DNA from: an uncultured beta proteobacterium
Lineage (GTDB): Bacteria > Pseudomonadota > Gammaproteobacteria > Burkholderiales > Nitrosomonadaceae
Reading direction: 5' to 3'
Length of the DNA: 44,070 nt
Assembly (NCBI GenBank): GCA_900696615.1
Contig: CAADGS010000108.1
Coordinates: 1-44,070 of the forward strand
Below are positions 19,571-27,777 of this stretch, in pieces. Numbering within the stretch: the first letter of the stretch is position 1; the number at the start of each line of letters is the position of its first letter. A model generated the notes under the pieces. The model had not been told where the DNA came from. It ran no database searches and worked only from the letters and a program-made list of their open reading frames with translations. A program made the translations under genes and the position numbers.

Positions 19571-20299
19571 TTATTCTTCTTCTGTCTCAGTGTTACTCAT
19601 TTCGATAATTTCCTGGATGGCCATGTTACGCCCTTCCAAGACAGCATCAGCTACTCCCCGAGCATAGAGACGAATTGCTCTGCTTGAATCATCGTTTCCT
19701 GGAATAATATACTGCAACCCATCTGGATTATGATTGGTGTCAACTACTCCAATAACGGGAATACCAAGTTTTCTTGCTTCAGTAATGGCACCCTTTTGAT
19801 AACCCACATCAATCACGAACAAAGCATCAGGCAGACCCTTCATATCCTTAATGCCACCAAGGCTTTTGTTTAATTTATCTAATTGTCTTTGCAGATCAAG
19901 CGCTTCTTTTTTTACTAACTTTTCAAGAGTACCATCTTGCATCATGACTTCCATCTCTTGTAAGCGCTTAATCGATTGCTTAATTGTTTTAAAATTTGTC
20001 AGCATACCTCCTAACCAGCGCTGGTCTACATAAGGAGAACTGCAGCGCATTGCTTCCTCACGAACAATGTCACGAGCCTGCCGTTTAGTACCGACAAATA
20101 AAATAACACCTTTGTTTACGGATAGCTGCCGCACATATTTCATGGCCTCTTCATACAGTGTTAAGGTGTTTTCGAGATTGATGATATGGATCTTGTTGCG
20201 ATGGCCAAAGATATACGGTGCCATCTTCGGATTCCAGAAACGCGTTTGATGTCCAAAATGAACACCTGCCTCTAGCATTTGGCGCATGGTTACAGACAT
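19571..20299 (-). CDS. rpsB: 30S ribosomal protein S2
   Basis: Small-subunit protein needed for S1 binding and start-site selection. The N-terminus [25 protein letters not shown] is diagnostic, with [21 protein letters not shown] and [24 protein letters not shown] following. 242 residues is normal, ending in an acidic tail (NTETEEE). AAGGAG precedes the ATG. A promoter and a leader hairpin lie upstream. Confidence 0.98.
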   Translation of the reverse strand: MSVTMRQMLEAGVHFGHQTRFWNPKMAPYIFGHRNKIHIINLENTLTLYEEAMKYVRQLSVNKGVILFVGTKRQARDIVREEAMRCSSPYVDQRWLGGMLTNFKTIKQSIKRLQEMEVMMQDGTLEKLVKKEALDLQRQLDKLNKSLGGIKDMKGLPDALFVIDVGYQKGAITEARKLGIPVIGVVDTNHNPDGLQYIIPGNDDSSRAIRLYARGVADAVLEGRNMAIQEIIEMSNTETEEE

Positions 20300-20337
20300 A
20301 AATTCTCCTTAAGGATTGAGCCTCCATTCGTATCAAT

Positions 20338-20355
20338 AACATACGACAGTATGTT
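20338..20355 (-). promoter_or_regulatory. Hairpin in the rpsB leader
   Basis: AACATAC and GTATGTT form a perfect 7-bp stem with a 4-base loop, 39 bases before the rpsB start and inside the expected leader transcript. In other bacteria S2 represses its own operon through leader RNA structure; that role here is inference. Confidence 0.45.
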
Positions 20356-20426
20356 AAGTGTAAACGAATGTGTGTATTTAATTTAAGTTAAGTTACAATC
20401 TTCGCTGCAAAATAAATTATTGTTTA

Positions 20427-20435
20427 ATTATAACA
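20427..20435 (-). promoter_or_regulatory. Extended -10 element of the rpsB promoter
   Basis: On the minus strand the sequence reads TGTTATAAT, a consensus -10 with the upstream TG of an extended element. It would give a leader of about 120 bases. A TTGATT is present upstream but 19 bases away, wider than usual. A 12-bp perfect palindrome, GTTAGCGCTAAC (20458-20469), lies just upstream. Nothing else supportable was seen in 20300-20633. Confidence 0.55.
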
Positions 20436-20633
20436 GTATTTCCGACTTCTTAATCAAGTTAGCGCTAACAACGCCACATTCATTCAAAAAATTGGATACT
20501 GCTAAATTTTGAAATTTTGGTTAGAGAAAGTGAGAAAAAAGATCAATCGGACAGATTGCAAATTAACACCCAATACAGCCACTTCCCTAGATAAGGACTT
20601 ATTTAAATCTATAAAATAAATTATGAAGAGTAT

Positions 20634-21386
20634 TTAAGTAATGCAGGTAGAATTACCCATTTTTATTTTCAAACGAACAATATCATTGATTTGTACATGC
20701 TTATTGTCAATTGTAATAATATTTTCATCCTGAAGCTTGGAAAAAGCCCGACTGACTGTTTCTAATTTAAGTCCAAGGTAACTGCCTATTTCTTCTCTTG
20801 TCATGCGTAAGTTGAAATTGTATTCAGAGTAACCACGCATTACAAATCTACGTGACAAGTTCAGTAAAAAGGTTGCCAATCGTTCTTCGGCTTTCATACT
20901 GCCAAGAAGTAGCATTACACCATGATCTCGCACTATTTCGCGACTCATTATTTTATGAAAATGATGCATCAGAGAAGGAATTGTGCGGCTAATTTCTTCT
21001 AATTTTGCAAATGGAATCTCGCATACTTCGCTATGCTCCAGCGCAATGGCATCACAAGTGTGTATTTCTGTACTAATAGCATCTAGACCTAGCAATTCAC
21101 CCGTCATATGAAAACCGGTCACCTGTTGCCGACCATCTTGCTCAAGAATACATGTTTTAAAAAAACCACTTCGAATCGCAAACAACGATTGGAATTTTGA
21201 ACCTGCGCGATATAAATATCCGCTTCGTGAGATTCTGCGTTTATGACTGGCTATATCACCGAGTACTCGAATTTCTTCTTCATTCAGACCAACCGGCAAA
21301 CATAGTTCACGCAAACTGCAAGTTGAACAACTTGATTTTATATGTGAAATATCATGGTGAATATTCAACAAAGTTTGTAATGACAC
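20634..21386 (-). CDS. fnr: FNR-type oxygen-sensing transcription regulator
   Basis: Activates anaerobic or micro-aerobic genes when its oxygen-labile 4Fe-4S cluster is intact. Cys20, Cys23, Cys29 (SCSTCSLRELC) and Cys111 match the four cluster ligands of E. coli FNR. A cyclic-nucleotide-type sensor fold covers about residues 30-150. The C-terminal helix-turn-helix REEIGSYLGLKLETVSRAFSKLQ carries the E-x-x-S-R recognition residues that read TTGAT half-sites. 250 residues is typical. The gene is divergent from the HemN-like gene. A perfect FNR box lies 41 bases upstream of its start and overlaps a possible -35, suggesting autoregulation. Confidence 0.94.
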   Translation of the reverse strand: MSLQTLLNIHHDISHIKSSCSTCSLRELCLPVGLNEEEIRVLGDIASHKRRISRSGYLYRAGSKFQSLFAIRSGFFKTCILEQDGRQQVTGFHMTGELLGLDAISTEIHTCDAIALEHSEVCEIPFAKLEEISRTIPSLMHHFHKIMSREIVRDHGVMLLLGSMKAEERLATFLLNLSRRFVMRGYSEYNFNLRMTREEIGSYLGLKLETVSRAFSKLQDENIITIDNKHVQINDIVRLKIKMGNSTCIT

Positions 21387-21426
21387 GGCATTTTTCCAAA
21401 TTAAAAATTATTTATCAATGCTTCGA

Positions 21427-21440
21427 TTGATCTGAATCAA
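21427..21440. promoter_or_regulatory. Perfect FNR box between fnr and the HemN-like gene
   Basis: TTGATCTGAATCAA fits the TTGAT-N4-ATCAA consensus exactly. Rightwards, CATAAT at 21462-21467 gives an expected start near 21474, placing the box centre close to -41 as in class II FNR activation. Leftwards, TTGATT (21440-21435) and TGATAA (21417-21412) are 17 bases apart, so a bound FNR would cover the -35 of fnr. Confidence 0.8.
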
Positions 21441-21461
21441 AGCGATTTTTTCATAATTTAC

Positions 21462-21467
21462 TCATAA
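21462..21467 (+). promoter_or_regulatory. -10 element of the HemN-like gene promoter
   Basis: CATAAT matches TATAAT at five of six positions, is correctly spaced from the FNR box and has no good -35 of its own, as expected of an activator-dependent promoter. A second CATAAT lies ten bases upstream. The leader to the ATG at 21624 would be about 150 bases. Confidence 0.5.
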
Positions 21468-21623
21468 TTTTACCGGCATTATTAAATTAAGTGGAAATTC
21501 TTTTTGCTTAGCACATTAAAAGAAGCATGGATGCAAGCAGCAGCGTGCAATTGACGTGCATCGAATATCAAATTTAATCATGTAGTCAATTTCTTATATG
21601 GCAAATAAATCTTAGTACATCTA

Positions 21624-22985
21624 ATGTTAGTTTCTGATTATTTTCAAATTGACTCTGATCTTATTCGCCATTTTGGATACTATGATGCGAGTTATCGTGT
21701 TTACCCTGAGATCAGATATTTTACGGAAGCATTTGATACGCATGCTTATTCAACATGGCTTAGTCACCACAAAACGGCACGTTTTTGTCGCACATCCTCA
21801 TTATATATTCATCTTCCATTTGATCTTTCTCCGCGGTATTACTGCCATCTTAATCAGATTAAGTTCGCTGATAAAGATAGCGCCAAAAAGTATTGCGAGT
21901 ATCTGTTGCGTGAAATAGAACTTCAAGGTCAATTATTCAAAGATGCCCCAATGGTGGAGCAATTATATTTCGGTGACGCCCCAGTTTTTTTTAATCATGC
22001 ACAATTAGATAGCATTATTCACACAATAGGTCAAAATTTTAACTTAATGAAAGATGGTAAGTTTTGCATCGAAATTGATTCAAGGCAGATTTCAAAGCAT
22101 TTTCTTCCAGCATTAAGAGAGATGGGTTTTAACTTTATAGTAATCGTTGTACAGGATTTCGATCGAAGCATGCATCGATCAATACGCAACACTCAGATTG
22201 AAAATAAAGCGCTACACGCTATCCGTGATGCATATCATAGTGGTTTCAAAACAATCAGAATTGAATTGTTTTACGGACTACCTAAACAAGATTTGGAAGA
22301 TTTTGCATATATAGTGGAAAGAATCATTGCCGCTAATCCTCATCAAATCAATTTATTGAGCTATCACCATCACTTTTCACAGCTAAAATCACCAAAAAAT
22401 ATTAATTCAAAAGAATCACAAAGCGAGGATCTCAAATGCGAGATGTTGCTGTTTGCCATAACTAATTTAACCGATGCGGGTTATATTTATATTGGAATGG
22501 GGCTTTTCGTTAAAGGCGGAGATCCATTAGTGACTGCGAAGCGTCAAGGCAGCCGTCATTATGGCTTGCAAGGTTACTCAGTTTATCCTGAAAATTGCTG
22601 TGTTGGACTAGGTCTTTCAAGTGTTGGCAGCACCGGGCCAATATTGAATCAAAATACCAATAATCTAAGAGACTATTGCAGCAAATTGGAACACAATATA
22701 CTCCCAGTATGGCGTGGTATTGAATTAAATAGTGATGATTTAATGCGGCGTTCTGTCATACAAGCACTGATTAGCCATTCGGTGCTTTCAATCGAGTCTG
22801 TGGAAACCTTTTTTCCTATCGATTTTGAAAATTATTTTTCAAAAGAATTAACAGAACTTGCAGCGTATGCACGATCTGGATTGATAAATTTGAATGACGA
22901 CGAGATCGTTGTTACGCCAAAAGGACAACTACTGATAAGTAATATTTGCGCAGTTTTTGATAAATACCTGCGTACCAGTCAATAG
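21624..22985 (+). CDS. HemN-like protein lacking the radical-SAM cysteine motif
   Basis: Aligns along its length with oxygen-independent coproporphyrinogen III oxidase: SLYIHLPF, CIEIDSRQI, GFKTIRIELFYGLPKQ, HYGLQGYSVYP, PVWRGIEL and the C-terminal KGQLLISNICAVFDKYL. HemN binds its 4Fe-4S cluster by CxxxCxxC after HIPF. Here the segment reads HLPFDLSPRYYCHLN: the first two cluster positions are Asp67 and Arg71, only Cys74 remains, and the fourth HemN cysteine is Leu76. The SAM-binding GGGTP is replaced by FGDAP (116-120). It therefore probably cannot do radical chemistry. The reading frame is intact and sits under an FNR box, so it looks like a repurposed paralogue (porphyrin or haem binding, or regulation) rather than a decaying gene; its function is unknown. 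The ribosome site is weak. Confidence 0.85.
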   Translation: MLVSDYFQIDSDLIRHFGYYDASYRVYPEIRYFTEAFDTHAYSTWLSHHKTARFCRTSSLYIHLPFDLSPRYYCHLNQIKFADKDSAKKYCEYLLREIELQGQLFKDAPMVEQLYFGDAPVFFNHAQLDSIIHTIGQNFNLMKDGKFCIEIDSRQISKHFLPALREMGFNFIVIVVQDFDRSMHRSIRNTQIENKALHAIRDAYHSGFKTIRIELFYGLPKQDLEDFAYIVERIIAANPHQINLLSYHHHFSQLKSPKNINSKESQSEDLKCEMLLFAITNLTDAGYIYIGMGLFVKGGDPLVTAKRQGSRHYGLQGYSVYPENCCVGLGLSSVGSTGPILNQNTNNLRDYCSKLEHNILPVWRGIELNSDDLMRRSVIQALISHSVLSIESVETFFPIDFENYFSKELTELAAYARSGLINLNDDEIVVTPKGQLLISNICAVFDKYLRTSQ

Positions 22986-23012
22986 AAGAAAGTTTCGCGT
23001 TATGGAAACTGC

Positions 23013-23040
23013 ACCTGAGAATTTATCGCAATTCCCAGGT
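23013..23040. terminator. Hairpin between convergent genes, no T run
   Basis: Arms ACCTGAGAATT and AATTCCCAGGT pair over 11 positions with one mismatch on the plus strand, which becomes a G-U pair on the minus strand. It separates the convergent HemN-like and cytochrome genes. The absence of a T run weakens the terminator call. Confidence 0.35.
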
Positions 23041-23046
23041 AAAAGA

Positions 23047-23367
23047 TTACTTATTAACTTGACTATTAGCCAAGATATATTCTGCCAAACGATCTGCCGA
23101 TTCACCTTGAATATTTTTAAATGCCGGCATTCTCATGCTGCCAGATTGAAATTTTTGAATAATCGCTTCTTTATTGGCAACTTTCTCACTTAGTACCATC
23201 GCAACATTAGCGCTTAGAGGTTTGTGACATTCTGTGCAAGCGGTACTGAAGATCTGTTCACCGGAAGCATCTGCAGGAGGCGTGTAATCTCTACCAGCCC
23301 CGCAGCCAACCAAAATCGGAATTGCCACAAACATTGCCAACAAAAATTTTGTTTCTAATTTTTTCAT
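23047..23367 (-). CDS. Monohaem cytochrome c lipoprotein
   Basis: A signal peptide ends in the lipobox LVGC (Cys22), so the protein should be membrane-anchored and periplasm-facing. The haem attachment motif CTECH is at residues 44-48 and the probable distal Met ligand at 80 (RMPAF). The mature size of about 85 residues fits small class I cytochromes. The likely role is electron transfer; the partner is not evident. It is convergent with the HemN-like gene and has its own promoter. Confidence 0.9.
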   Translation of the reverse strand: MKKLETKFLLAMFVAIPILVGCGAGRDYTPPADASGEQIFSTACTECHKPLSANVAMVLSEKVANKEAIIQKFQSGSMRMPAFKNIQGESADRLAEYILANSQVNK

Positions 23368-23488
23368 TTTATAACTCCAATTAGCAGTTTTTATTGAATT
23401 CTAATGTACGAAAGATACAAAAGATGTTTCGTTCTATGCTTTGCTGCATGCATTACATGCTTATTCCTATAAACATAGAAGAGGAACT

Positions 23489-23518
23489 AAAATACCCAGT
23501 GTTACGGCGACTTGTCAA
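23489..23518 (-). promoter_or_regulatory. Sigma70 promoter of the cytochrome c gene
   Basis: A perfect TTGACA (23518-23513) is 18 bases from TATTTT (23494-23489), giving a leader of about 115 bases. The rest of 23368-23748 holds no supportable gene; in particular no toxin follows the antitoxin gene on the minus strand. Confidence 0.5.
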
Positions 23519-23732
23519 ACTATGTTTTATGATGATTATTCGACAATGTTTCCACACCGGCTGCTTTGCGAACAGTTTCTGTTGACAATGATTATGAAAA
23601 TTCCTTATTTCATTTGGAATGACAAATAAATATTGTTTTAAAAGAGTATAAATTTCTCAAGGTAAAATAAAAAAACTCTGCCAAAACTCCAACTTGTTGT
23701 CTGGAAAGAGGATACAAACTATCGATAATGAA

Positions 23733-23747
23733 TAAGCGCAGCGCTTA
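23733..23747. repeat. Perfect inverted repeat after the antitoxin gene
   Basis: TAAGCGC and GCGCTTA flank a single A, immediately past the antitoxin stop. The 9-mer AATAAGCGC starting at 23731 recurs at 24025 on the other side of the antitoxin gene. Confidence 0.6.
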
Positions 23748-23748
23748 G

Positions 23749-23988
23749 TCAAAGGCTGTCGACGTACTGATCGACTACATTATTCATACGTCGACCGTAC
23801 GACGTGTCCAACTTTACTTGATAAAGCGCCGCTTGCATTTCCATTTCCCGCAAATAGTAGTATTGCTCTAATGTCATCACGACAAAACATTGCTTTTCAC
23901 TAGCCGCGATAAAATCTTGTGCTTTATCTGCCAAGCTTTCTTCCAGGCAAGCAATGCCTTTTGTTTTTAAATCATTAGCTTTAATCAT
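23749..23988 (-). CDS. Phd/YefM-type antitoxin, orphan
   Basis: 79 residues with the family layout: an N-terminal DNA-binding half (MIKANDLKTKGIACLEESL) and a strand-helix core (KQCFVVMTLEQYYYLREMEMQAALYQ), then a C-terminal tail. AGGA precedes the ATG. In type II systems such proteins bind their own promoter and neutralise a RelE/ParE-type toxin encoded next to them. No toxin frame is visible on either side. The palindrome GCATGAAATCATGC (24041-24054) upstream could be an operator. It may be a solitary regulator or the remnant of a pair. Confidence 0.75.
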   Translation of the reverse strand: MIKANDLKTKGIACLEESLADKAQDFIAASEKQCFVVMTLEQYYYLREMEMQAALYQVKLDTSYGRRMNNVVDQYVDSL

Positions 23989-24151
23989 AATTGATCCTGT
24001 GTTGTAAAGTTTATCAATATTGCTAATAAGCGCTAGCTAAGCATGAAATCATGCAATTCGCTTCATCCGGTTTTTTACTTAGGAAATGATCCTTAAAAAT
24101 ATCTAAATACCTTGTTGGATTTAAATTTTGGAGAAGATCGCATAGTGATGC

Positions 24152-24167
24152 TGTGAGAAATGTCACA
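24152..24167. promoter_or_regulatory. CRP-type operator, distal
   Basis: TGTGAGAAATGTCACA fits TGTGA-N6-TCACA exactly. Its centre is 98 bases upstream of the second site, near -139 from the predicted start of the FecR-TPR gene. Confidence 0.7.
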
Positions 24168-24249
24168 TTTACAATGGGGTTCTTATGTTGATTAACGGAA
24201 GCACAATTTACACGATTCTGCTAGAAGCCTGGGAGATTAAAAATTTGTA

Positions 24250-24265
24250 TGTGAGAATTCTCACA
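24250..24265. promoter_or_regulatory. CRP-type operator, proximal, fully palindromic
   Basis: TGTGAGAATTCTCACA is a perfect 16-base palindrome and an exact TGTGA-N6-TCACA match. Its centre (24257.5) is about 41.5 bases before the start predicted from the -10 at 24287, the class II activation position. Confidence 0.8.
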
Positions 24266-24286
24266 GATGTAAAAATGGTTTTTAAC

Positions 24287-24292
24287 TATACT
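24287..24292 (+). promoter_or_regulatory. -10 element of the FecR-TPR-barrel gene
   Basis: TATACT is a good -10, 21 bases after the proximal CRP site. The predicted start is near 24299, leaving a leader of about 145 bases. Besides these elements, 23989-24444 holds only the antitoxin promoter region and the GCATGA-AA-TCATGC palindrome. Confidence 0.55.
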
Positions 24293-24444
24293 TGTAATAT
24301 GGTTTATTGATATTAAGACCGGAAAAAAATAACACAGTCTACGATGTACACAATTTCCAAGCAAAGCTAAGCAGTATCGTGTTAATGGGTTATATGCGAT
24401 AGTCGGTCAAAATTTGCTACATTATCAATATAAGTACATAAAAA

Positions 24445-27400
24445 ATGAAAGTTGGATGGGAAATTGCTATTTACAGATGGCGCAAAAAGCTCTCACTGTC
24501 AATATTTTGTCTTATTTCAATAACCCATTGTTTATTTTATGTGAATAAAAGCTATGCGTCATCTGCCTGTCAATTTGAAGTTGCGCGAATTGTATCAGTA
24601 CAAGGTATGATAGAACTGCGTCGAGCTCAAGAAACAACATGGCAAATGGCTAGCATGAATACGGTTGTTTGTGGGGGTGATATGATTCGCGCTCGTTCGC
24701 ACAGTCGAGCGGCATTGCGGCTAAAAAACGAGAGCGTGCTGCGGTTAGATCAAAAATCCAGCATTACCTTCCCCGGAATACAAGAGGAAAAAGACATTTC
24801 TCTCCTGGATTTATTCGAAGGCGCGATACATATCATTACGCGCACACCCAAACCCTTCAAAATAAGAACACCATTTGTCAATGCCAGTGTTGAAGGTACA
24901 GAATTTTTTGTCGGCATTCATGACGATAGTACAAAAGTTGTTGTTTACGAAGGCCGAGTGGCTGTCACAAACGATCTTGGCAGTATTGCATTAAACGACC
25001 AAGAGGCAGCTATTACTGACAATGGACAAGCACCGCGCAAGGAAATCATTATTCGACCTATAGATGCTGTGCAATGGGCACTCCATTATCCAACCATCCT
25101 GGATTACTGGCAGGATAATGAATTAATAAGTGAGAGTGAAACAAGTCGTTTGGTTCGCCAAGCAAGCCGCTTGCTAAACGTTGGTCAAGCGGAGGAAGCT
25201 AAAGAAATTTTTCAACAAGTACTGCAACTGGAATCAAATAACAGCGATGCACATGCACTACTTGCCATCATCGCCGTGTCTCAAAATGAAAAAAGTCCAG
25301 CACGCGATTTAGCCAACCGAGCAGTTACACTCAATTCAAAATCCGCTGCTGCACATCTTGCACTATCCTATTCGCAACAGGCATATTTTGAAATTGAGGC
25401 GGCACTGAAAAGTGTACAAAAGGCATTGACGCTCGATGCTCAGAACGCGCTGATTTGGGCGCGGCTAGCCGAATTGCAGATGTCTGTAGGTAATATGGAT
25501 CGTGCATTAGATGCAGCGCATCAAGCAGTAAGCTTAAATTCTAAACTGGCTAGAACTCAAGCCATCCTGGGTTTTGCACACCTGACACAGATCGATATCT
25601 CAGCAGCAAAAATGGCTTTTAAAGAAGCAATTGCGCTTGATCAAACTGATCCAATGCCACGATTGGGTTTGGGCATAGCCCTGATACGTGAAGGCGAATT
25701 GGAAGCAGGCCGAATTGAACTAGAAATTGCTGCCAGCCTAGATCCAGCCAATTCACTAATCCGCAGTTACCTAGGGAAAGCGTATTTCGAGGAGAAACGC
25801 TATCCGCTTGCCGGTACTCAGTTCGATCTTGCAAAAGAACGCGATCCGAAAGACCCGACGCCATGGTTTTACGATGCGATTCAGAAACAAACCCAGAATC
25901 GACCAATTGAAGCCTTAAGAGACATTCAAAAATCCATAGAACTGAACAACAATCGCGCGGTATACCGCTCAAAATTTCTCCTCGATCGCGATGAAGCGGC
26001 TCGCGGGTCGAGCTTAGCACGCATTTTTGAAAACTTAGGATTTGAAAAGCGCGCAATCATGGAAACCGCGAAATCACTGAGTTTCGATCCTTCAAATCAT
26101 TCAGCACATCGATTTCTTTCAGATATTTATGCCAACACTCCAAGGCATGAAGCGGCACGAGTTAGTGAATTGCTGCAAGCTCAGTTACTGCAACCTATTA
26201 ATGTTAACCCGGTACAACCACATATGGCCGTAGCCGATCTCAATATCATTACCAATACAGGCCCATCCTCCCCAGGATTCAATGAATTTGCGCCATTAAT
26301 GGAGCGCAGCAAACCGCAACTGGTTGCTTCTGGAATAATTGGTGGAAACGACACGGTGGGAAATGAACTGGCTTTTTCAAAGCTTTATCAAAGTACTTCT
26401 ATAAGTTTAGGGCAGTTTCATTATGAATCCAATGGATTTCGCACTAATAACAATCAAAATCACGATATTCTAAATGCTTTTGTACAACATGCACTAACTT
26501 CCAGGTTGAATATTCAGGCCGAGATACGAACTCGGTCAACTGATCAGGGTAATTTGTTACTTAATTTTGAGAGCGATAATACTAATCCTCGGGCCGCACA
26601 AAATAGAATACACCAGAAAATTCATGACAACTCGGTACGCATAGGTGCTAAGTATGATCTAATGCCTAATCAGCATATTATTTTTTCGGGACAGTTTAAT
26701 GATAGAAAGCTTCAGGAAATCAACAATCCGTTTCCGCTAACATCCCCACTTATTAATTCAAAGATTGAATCATATCAAACCGAAATTCAACATCAATTTC
26801 GTAATCACTGGGTGAATGTGATAACCGGTTCTGGCGTTTTTCGAACAAGCTTTGATCAAAAAACACAACAGATAAGTGCCATAAACAACAAAACAACTAG
26901 TTGTTGCACACATTCAGATGGAAATAGAGATAAAACTAATGGATATATCTATGTCAATCTAAACTTTATCCCAAATATAAATACAACCGTGGGCTTTAGC
27001 TATGATTCCTATAATGAAACTGGCTTGCCATCGAGTGATGGATTTAACCCTAAATTTGGTTTTCAGTGGAATATTATTAGTAATCTACGACTACGAATGG
27101 CTTGGTTTGAATCAATTAAATCCCCTTTAGCTACAAACCAGACTATCGAACCTACCCAAGTAGCAGGATTTAATCAATTATTTGATGATATTAACGGAAC
27201 AAAATCTCGTCGCATGGGAGTAGGATTCGATGGGCACTATCAAAATAAAATTTTTAGTGGATTTGAAATTTCAAAACGAGATTTAAGTTCACCAAGATTT
27301 TCTGGTAACGGTAATTTCTTGGATCATGACGAAAGCTTATATTACGGCTACCTATATGGGATACTGCACAAAAACTGGACCGCAAGAAGCGAAGCACGGT

Positions 27401-27759
27401 TTGAGAGATTTTCTAGGCCACTTGATAAACTACAACTAATTGACACTTTGAGTGTTCCTATCGGTATTGATTATTTTAGCGAAAAAGGAATTTTTGCTAA
27501 CTTAACTGGCACATTCGTTCGCCAGAAAGTAAAACGTGAAGGAAATGTAGAAAATGAAGGTACTGAGAAATATTTCCTGATAGATGCATCGTTGGGTTAT
27601 CGGCTTCCCAATCGTAGAGGGATTTTAAGTTTGGAAGCAAGAAATTTGTTTGATGAACATTTTCTTTTTCAGCACATAAATTATTCAACATCCCAGGCTG
27701 TTGATTCACGTTTTGTACCAACACGGACAATCTTTGCTCGTGTTACCTTTAATTTCTAA
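24445..27759 (+). CDS. FecR-domain / TPR / outer-membrane barrel fusion protein
   Basis: 1104 residues. A signal peptide ends near KSYASSA (about 38). Residues about 45-195 form a FecR domain (VSVQGMIELRR, GDMIRARSHSRAALRLKN, FKIRTPFVNASVEGTEFFV). Residues about 230-590 carry consecutive TPR-like helical repeats (SDAHALLAIIAVSQ, AAAHLALSYSQ, ALIWARLAELQ). From about 610 to the end the sequence has alternating strands like a TonB-receptor barrel (YRLPNRRGILSLEARNLFDEHFL) and ends in Phe (VTFNF). Canonical FecR is a separate inner-membrane anti-sigma regulator; here the domain would sit in the periplasm tethered to an outer-membrane barrel. No plug domain or TonB box is evident, so it may not be a receptor. 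Transcription appears CRP-controlled. A lipoprotein gene follows. Confidence 0.82.
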   Translation: MKVGWEIAIYRWRKKLSLSIFCLISITHCLFYVNKSYASSACQFEVARIVSVQGMIELRRAQETTWQMASMNTVVCGGDMIRARSHSRAALRLKNESVLRLDQKSSITFPGIQEEKDISLLDLFEGAIHIITRTPKPFKIRTPFVNASVEGTEFFVGIHDDSTKVVVYEGRVAVTNDLGSIALNDQEAAITDNGQAPRKEIIIRPIDAVQWALHYPTILDYWQDNELISESETSRLVRQASRLLNVGQAEEAKEIFQQVLQLESNNSDAHALLAIIAVSQNEKSPARDLANRAVTLNSKSAAAHLALSYSQQAYFEIEAALKSVQKALTLDAQNALIWARLAELQMSVGNMDRALDAAHQAVSLNSKLARTQAILGFAHLTQIDISAAKMAFKEAIALDQTDPMPRLGLGIALIREGELEAGRIELEIAASLDPANSLIRSYLGKAYFEEKRYPLAGTQFDLAKERDPKDPTPWFYDAIQKQTQNRPIEALRDIQKSIELNNNRAVYRSKFLLDRDEAARGSSLARIFENLGFEKRAIMETAKSLSFDPSNHSAHRFLSDIYANTPRHEAARVSELLQAQLLQPINVNPVQPHMAVADLNIITNTGPSSPGFNEFAPLMERSKPQLVASGIIGGNDTVGNELAFSKLYQSTSISLGQFHYESNGFRTNNNQNHDILNAFVQHALTSRLNIQAEIRTRSTDQGNLLLNFESDNTNPRAAQNRIHQKIHDNSVRIGAKYDLMPNQHIIFSGQFNDRKLQEINNPFPLTSPLINSKIESYQTEIQHQFRNHWVNVITGSGVFRTSFDQKTQQISAINNKTTSCCTHSDGNRDKTNGYIYVNLNFIPNINTTVGFSYDSYNETGLPSSDGFNPKFGFQWNIISNLRLRMAWFESIKSPLATNQTIEPTQVAGFNQLFDDINGTKSRRMGVGFDGHYQNKIFSGFEISKRDLSSPRFSGNGNFLDHDESLYYGYLYGILHKNWTARSEARFERFSRPLDKLQLIDTLSVPIGIDYFSEKGIFANLTGTFVRQKVKREGNVENEGTEKYFLIDASLGYRLPNRRGILSLEARNLFDEHFLFQHINYSTSQAVDSRFVPTRTIFARVTFNF

Positions 27760-27777
27760 ATGAGGGGGAGAAATAAA

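Noticed and set aside
23394-23629. Two plus-strand frames of about 60 codons
   Set aside because: They overlap the cytochrome promoter and leader, lack ribosome sites and show no domain.
23368-23748. Searched for a toxin gene next to the antitoxin
   Set aside because: No minus-strand frame of toxin length or RelE/ParE-like sequence could be found.
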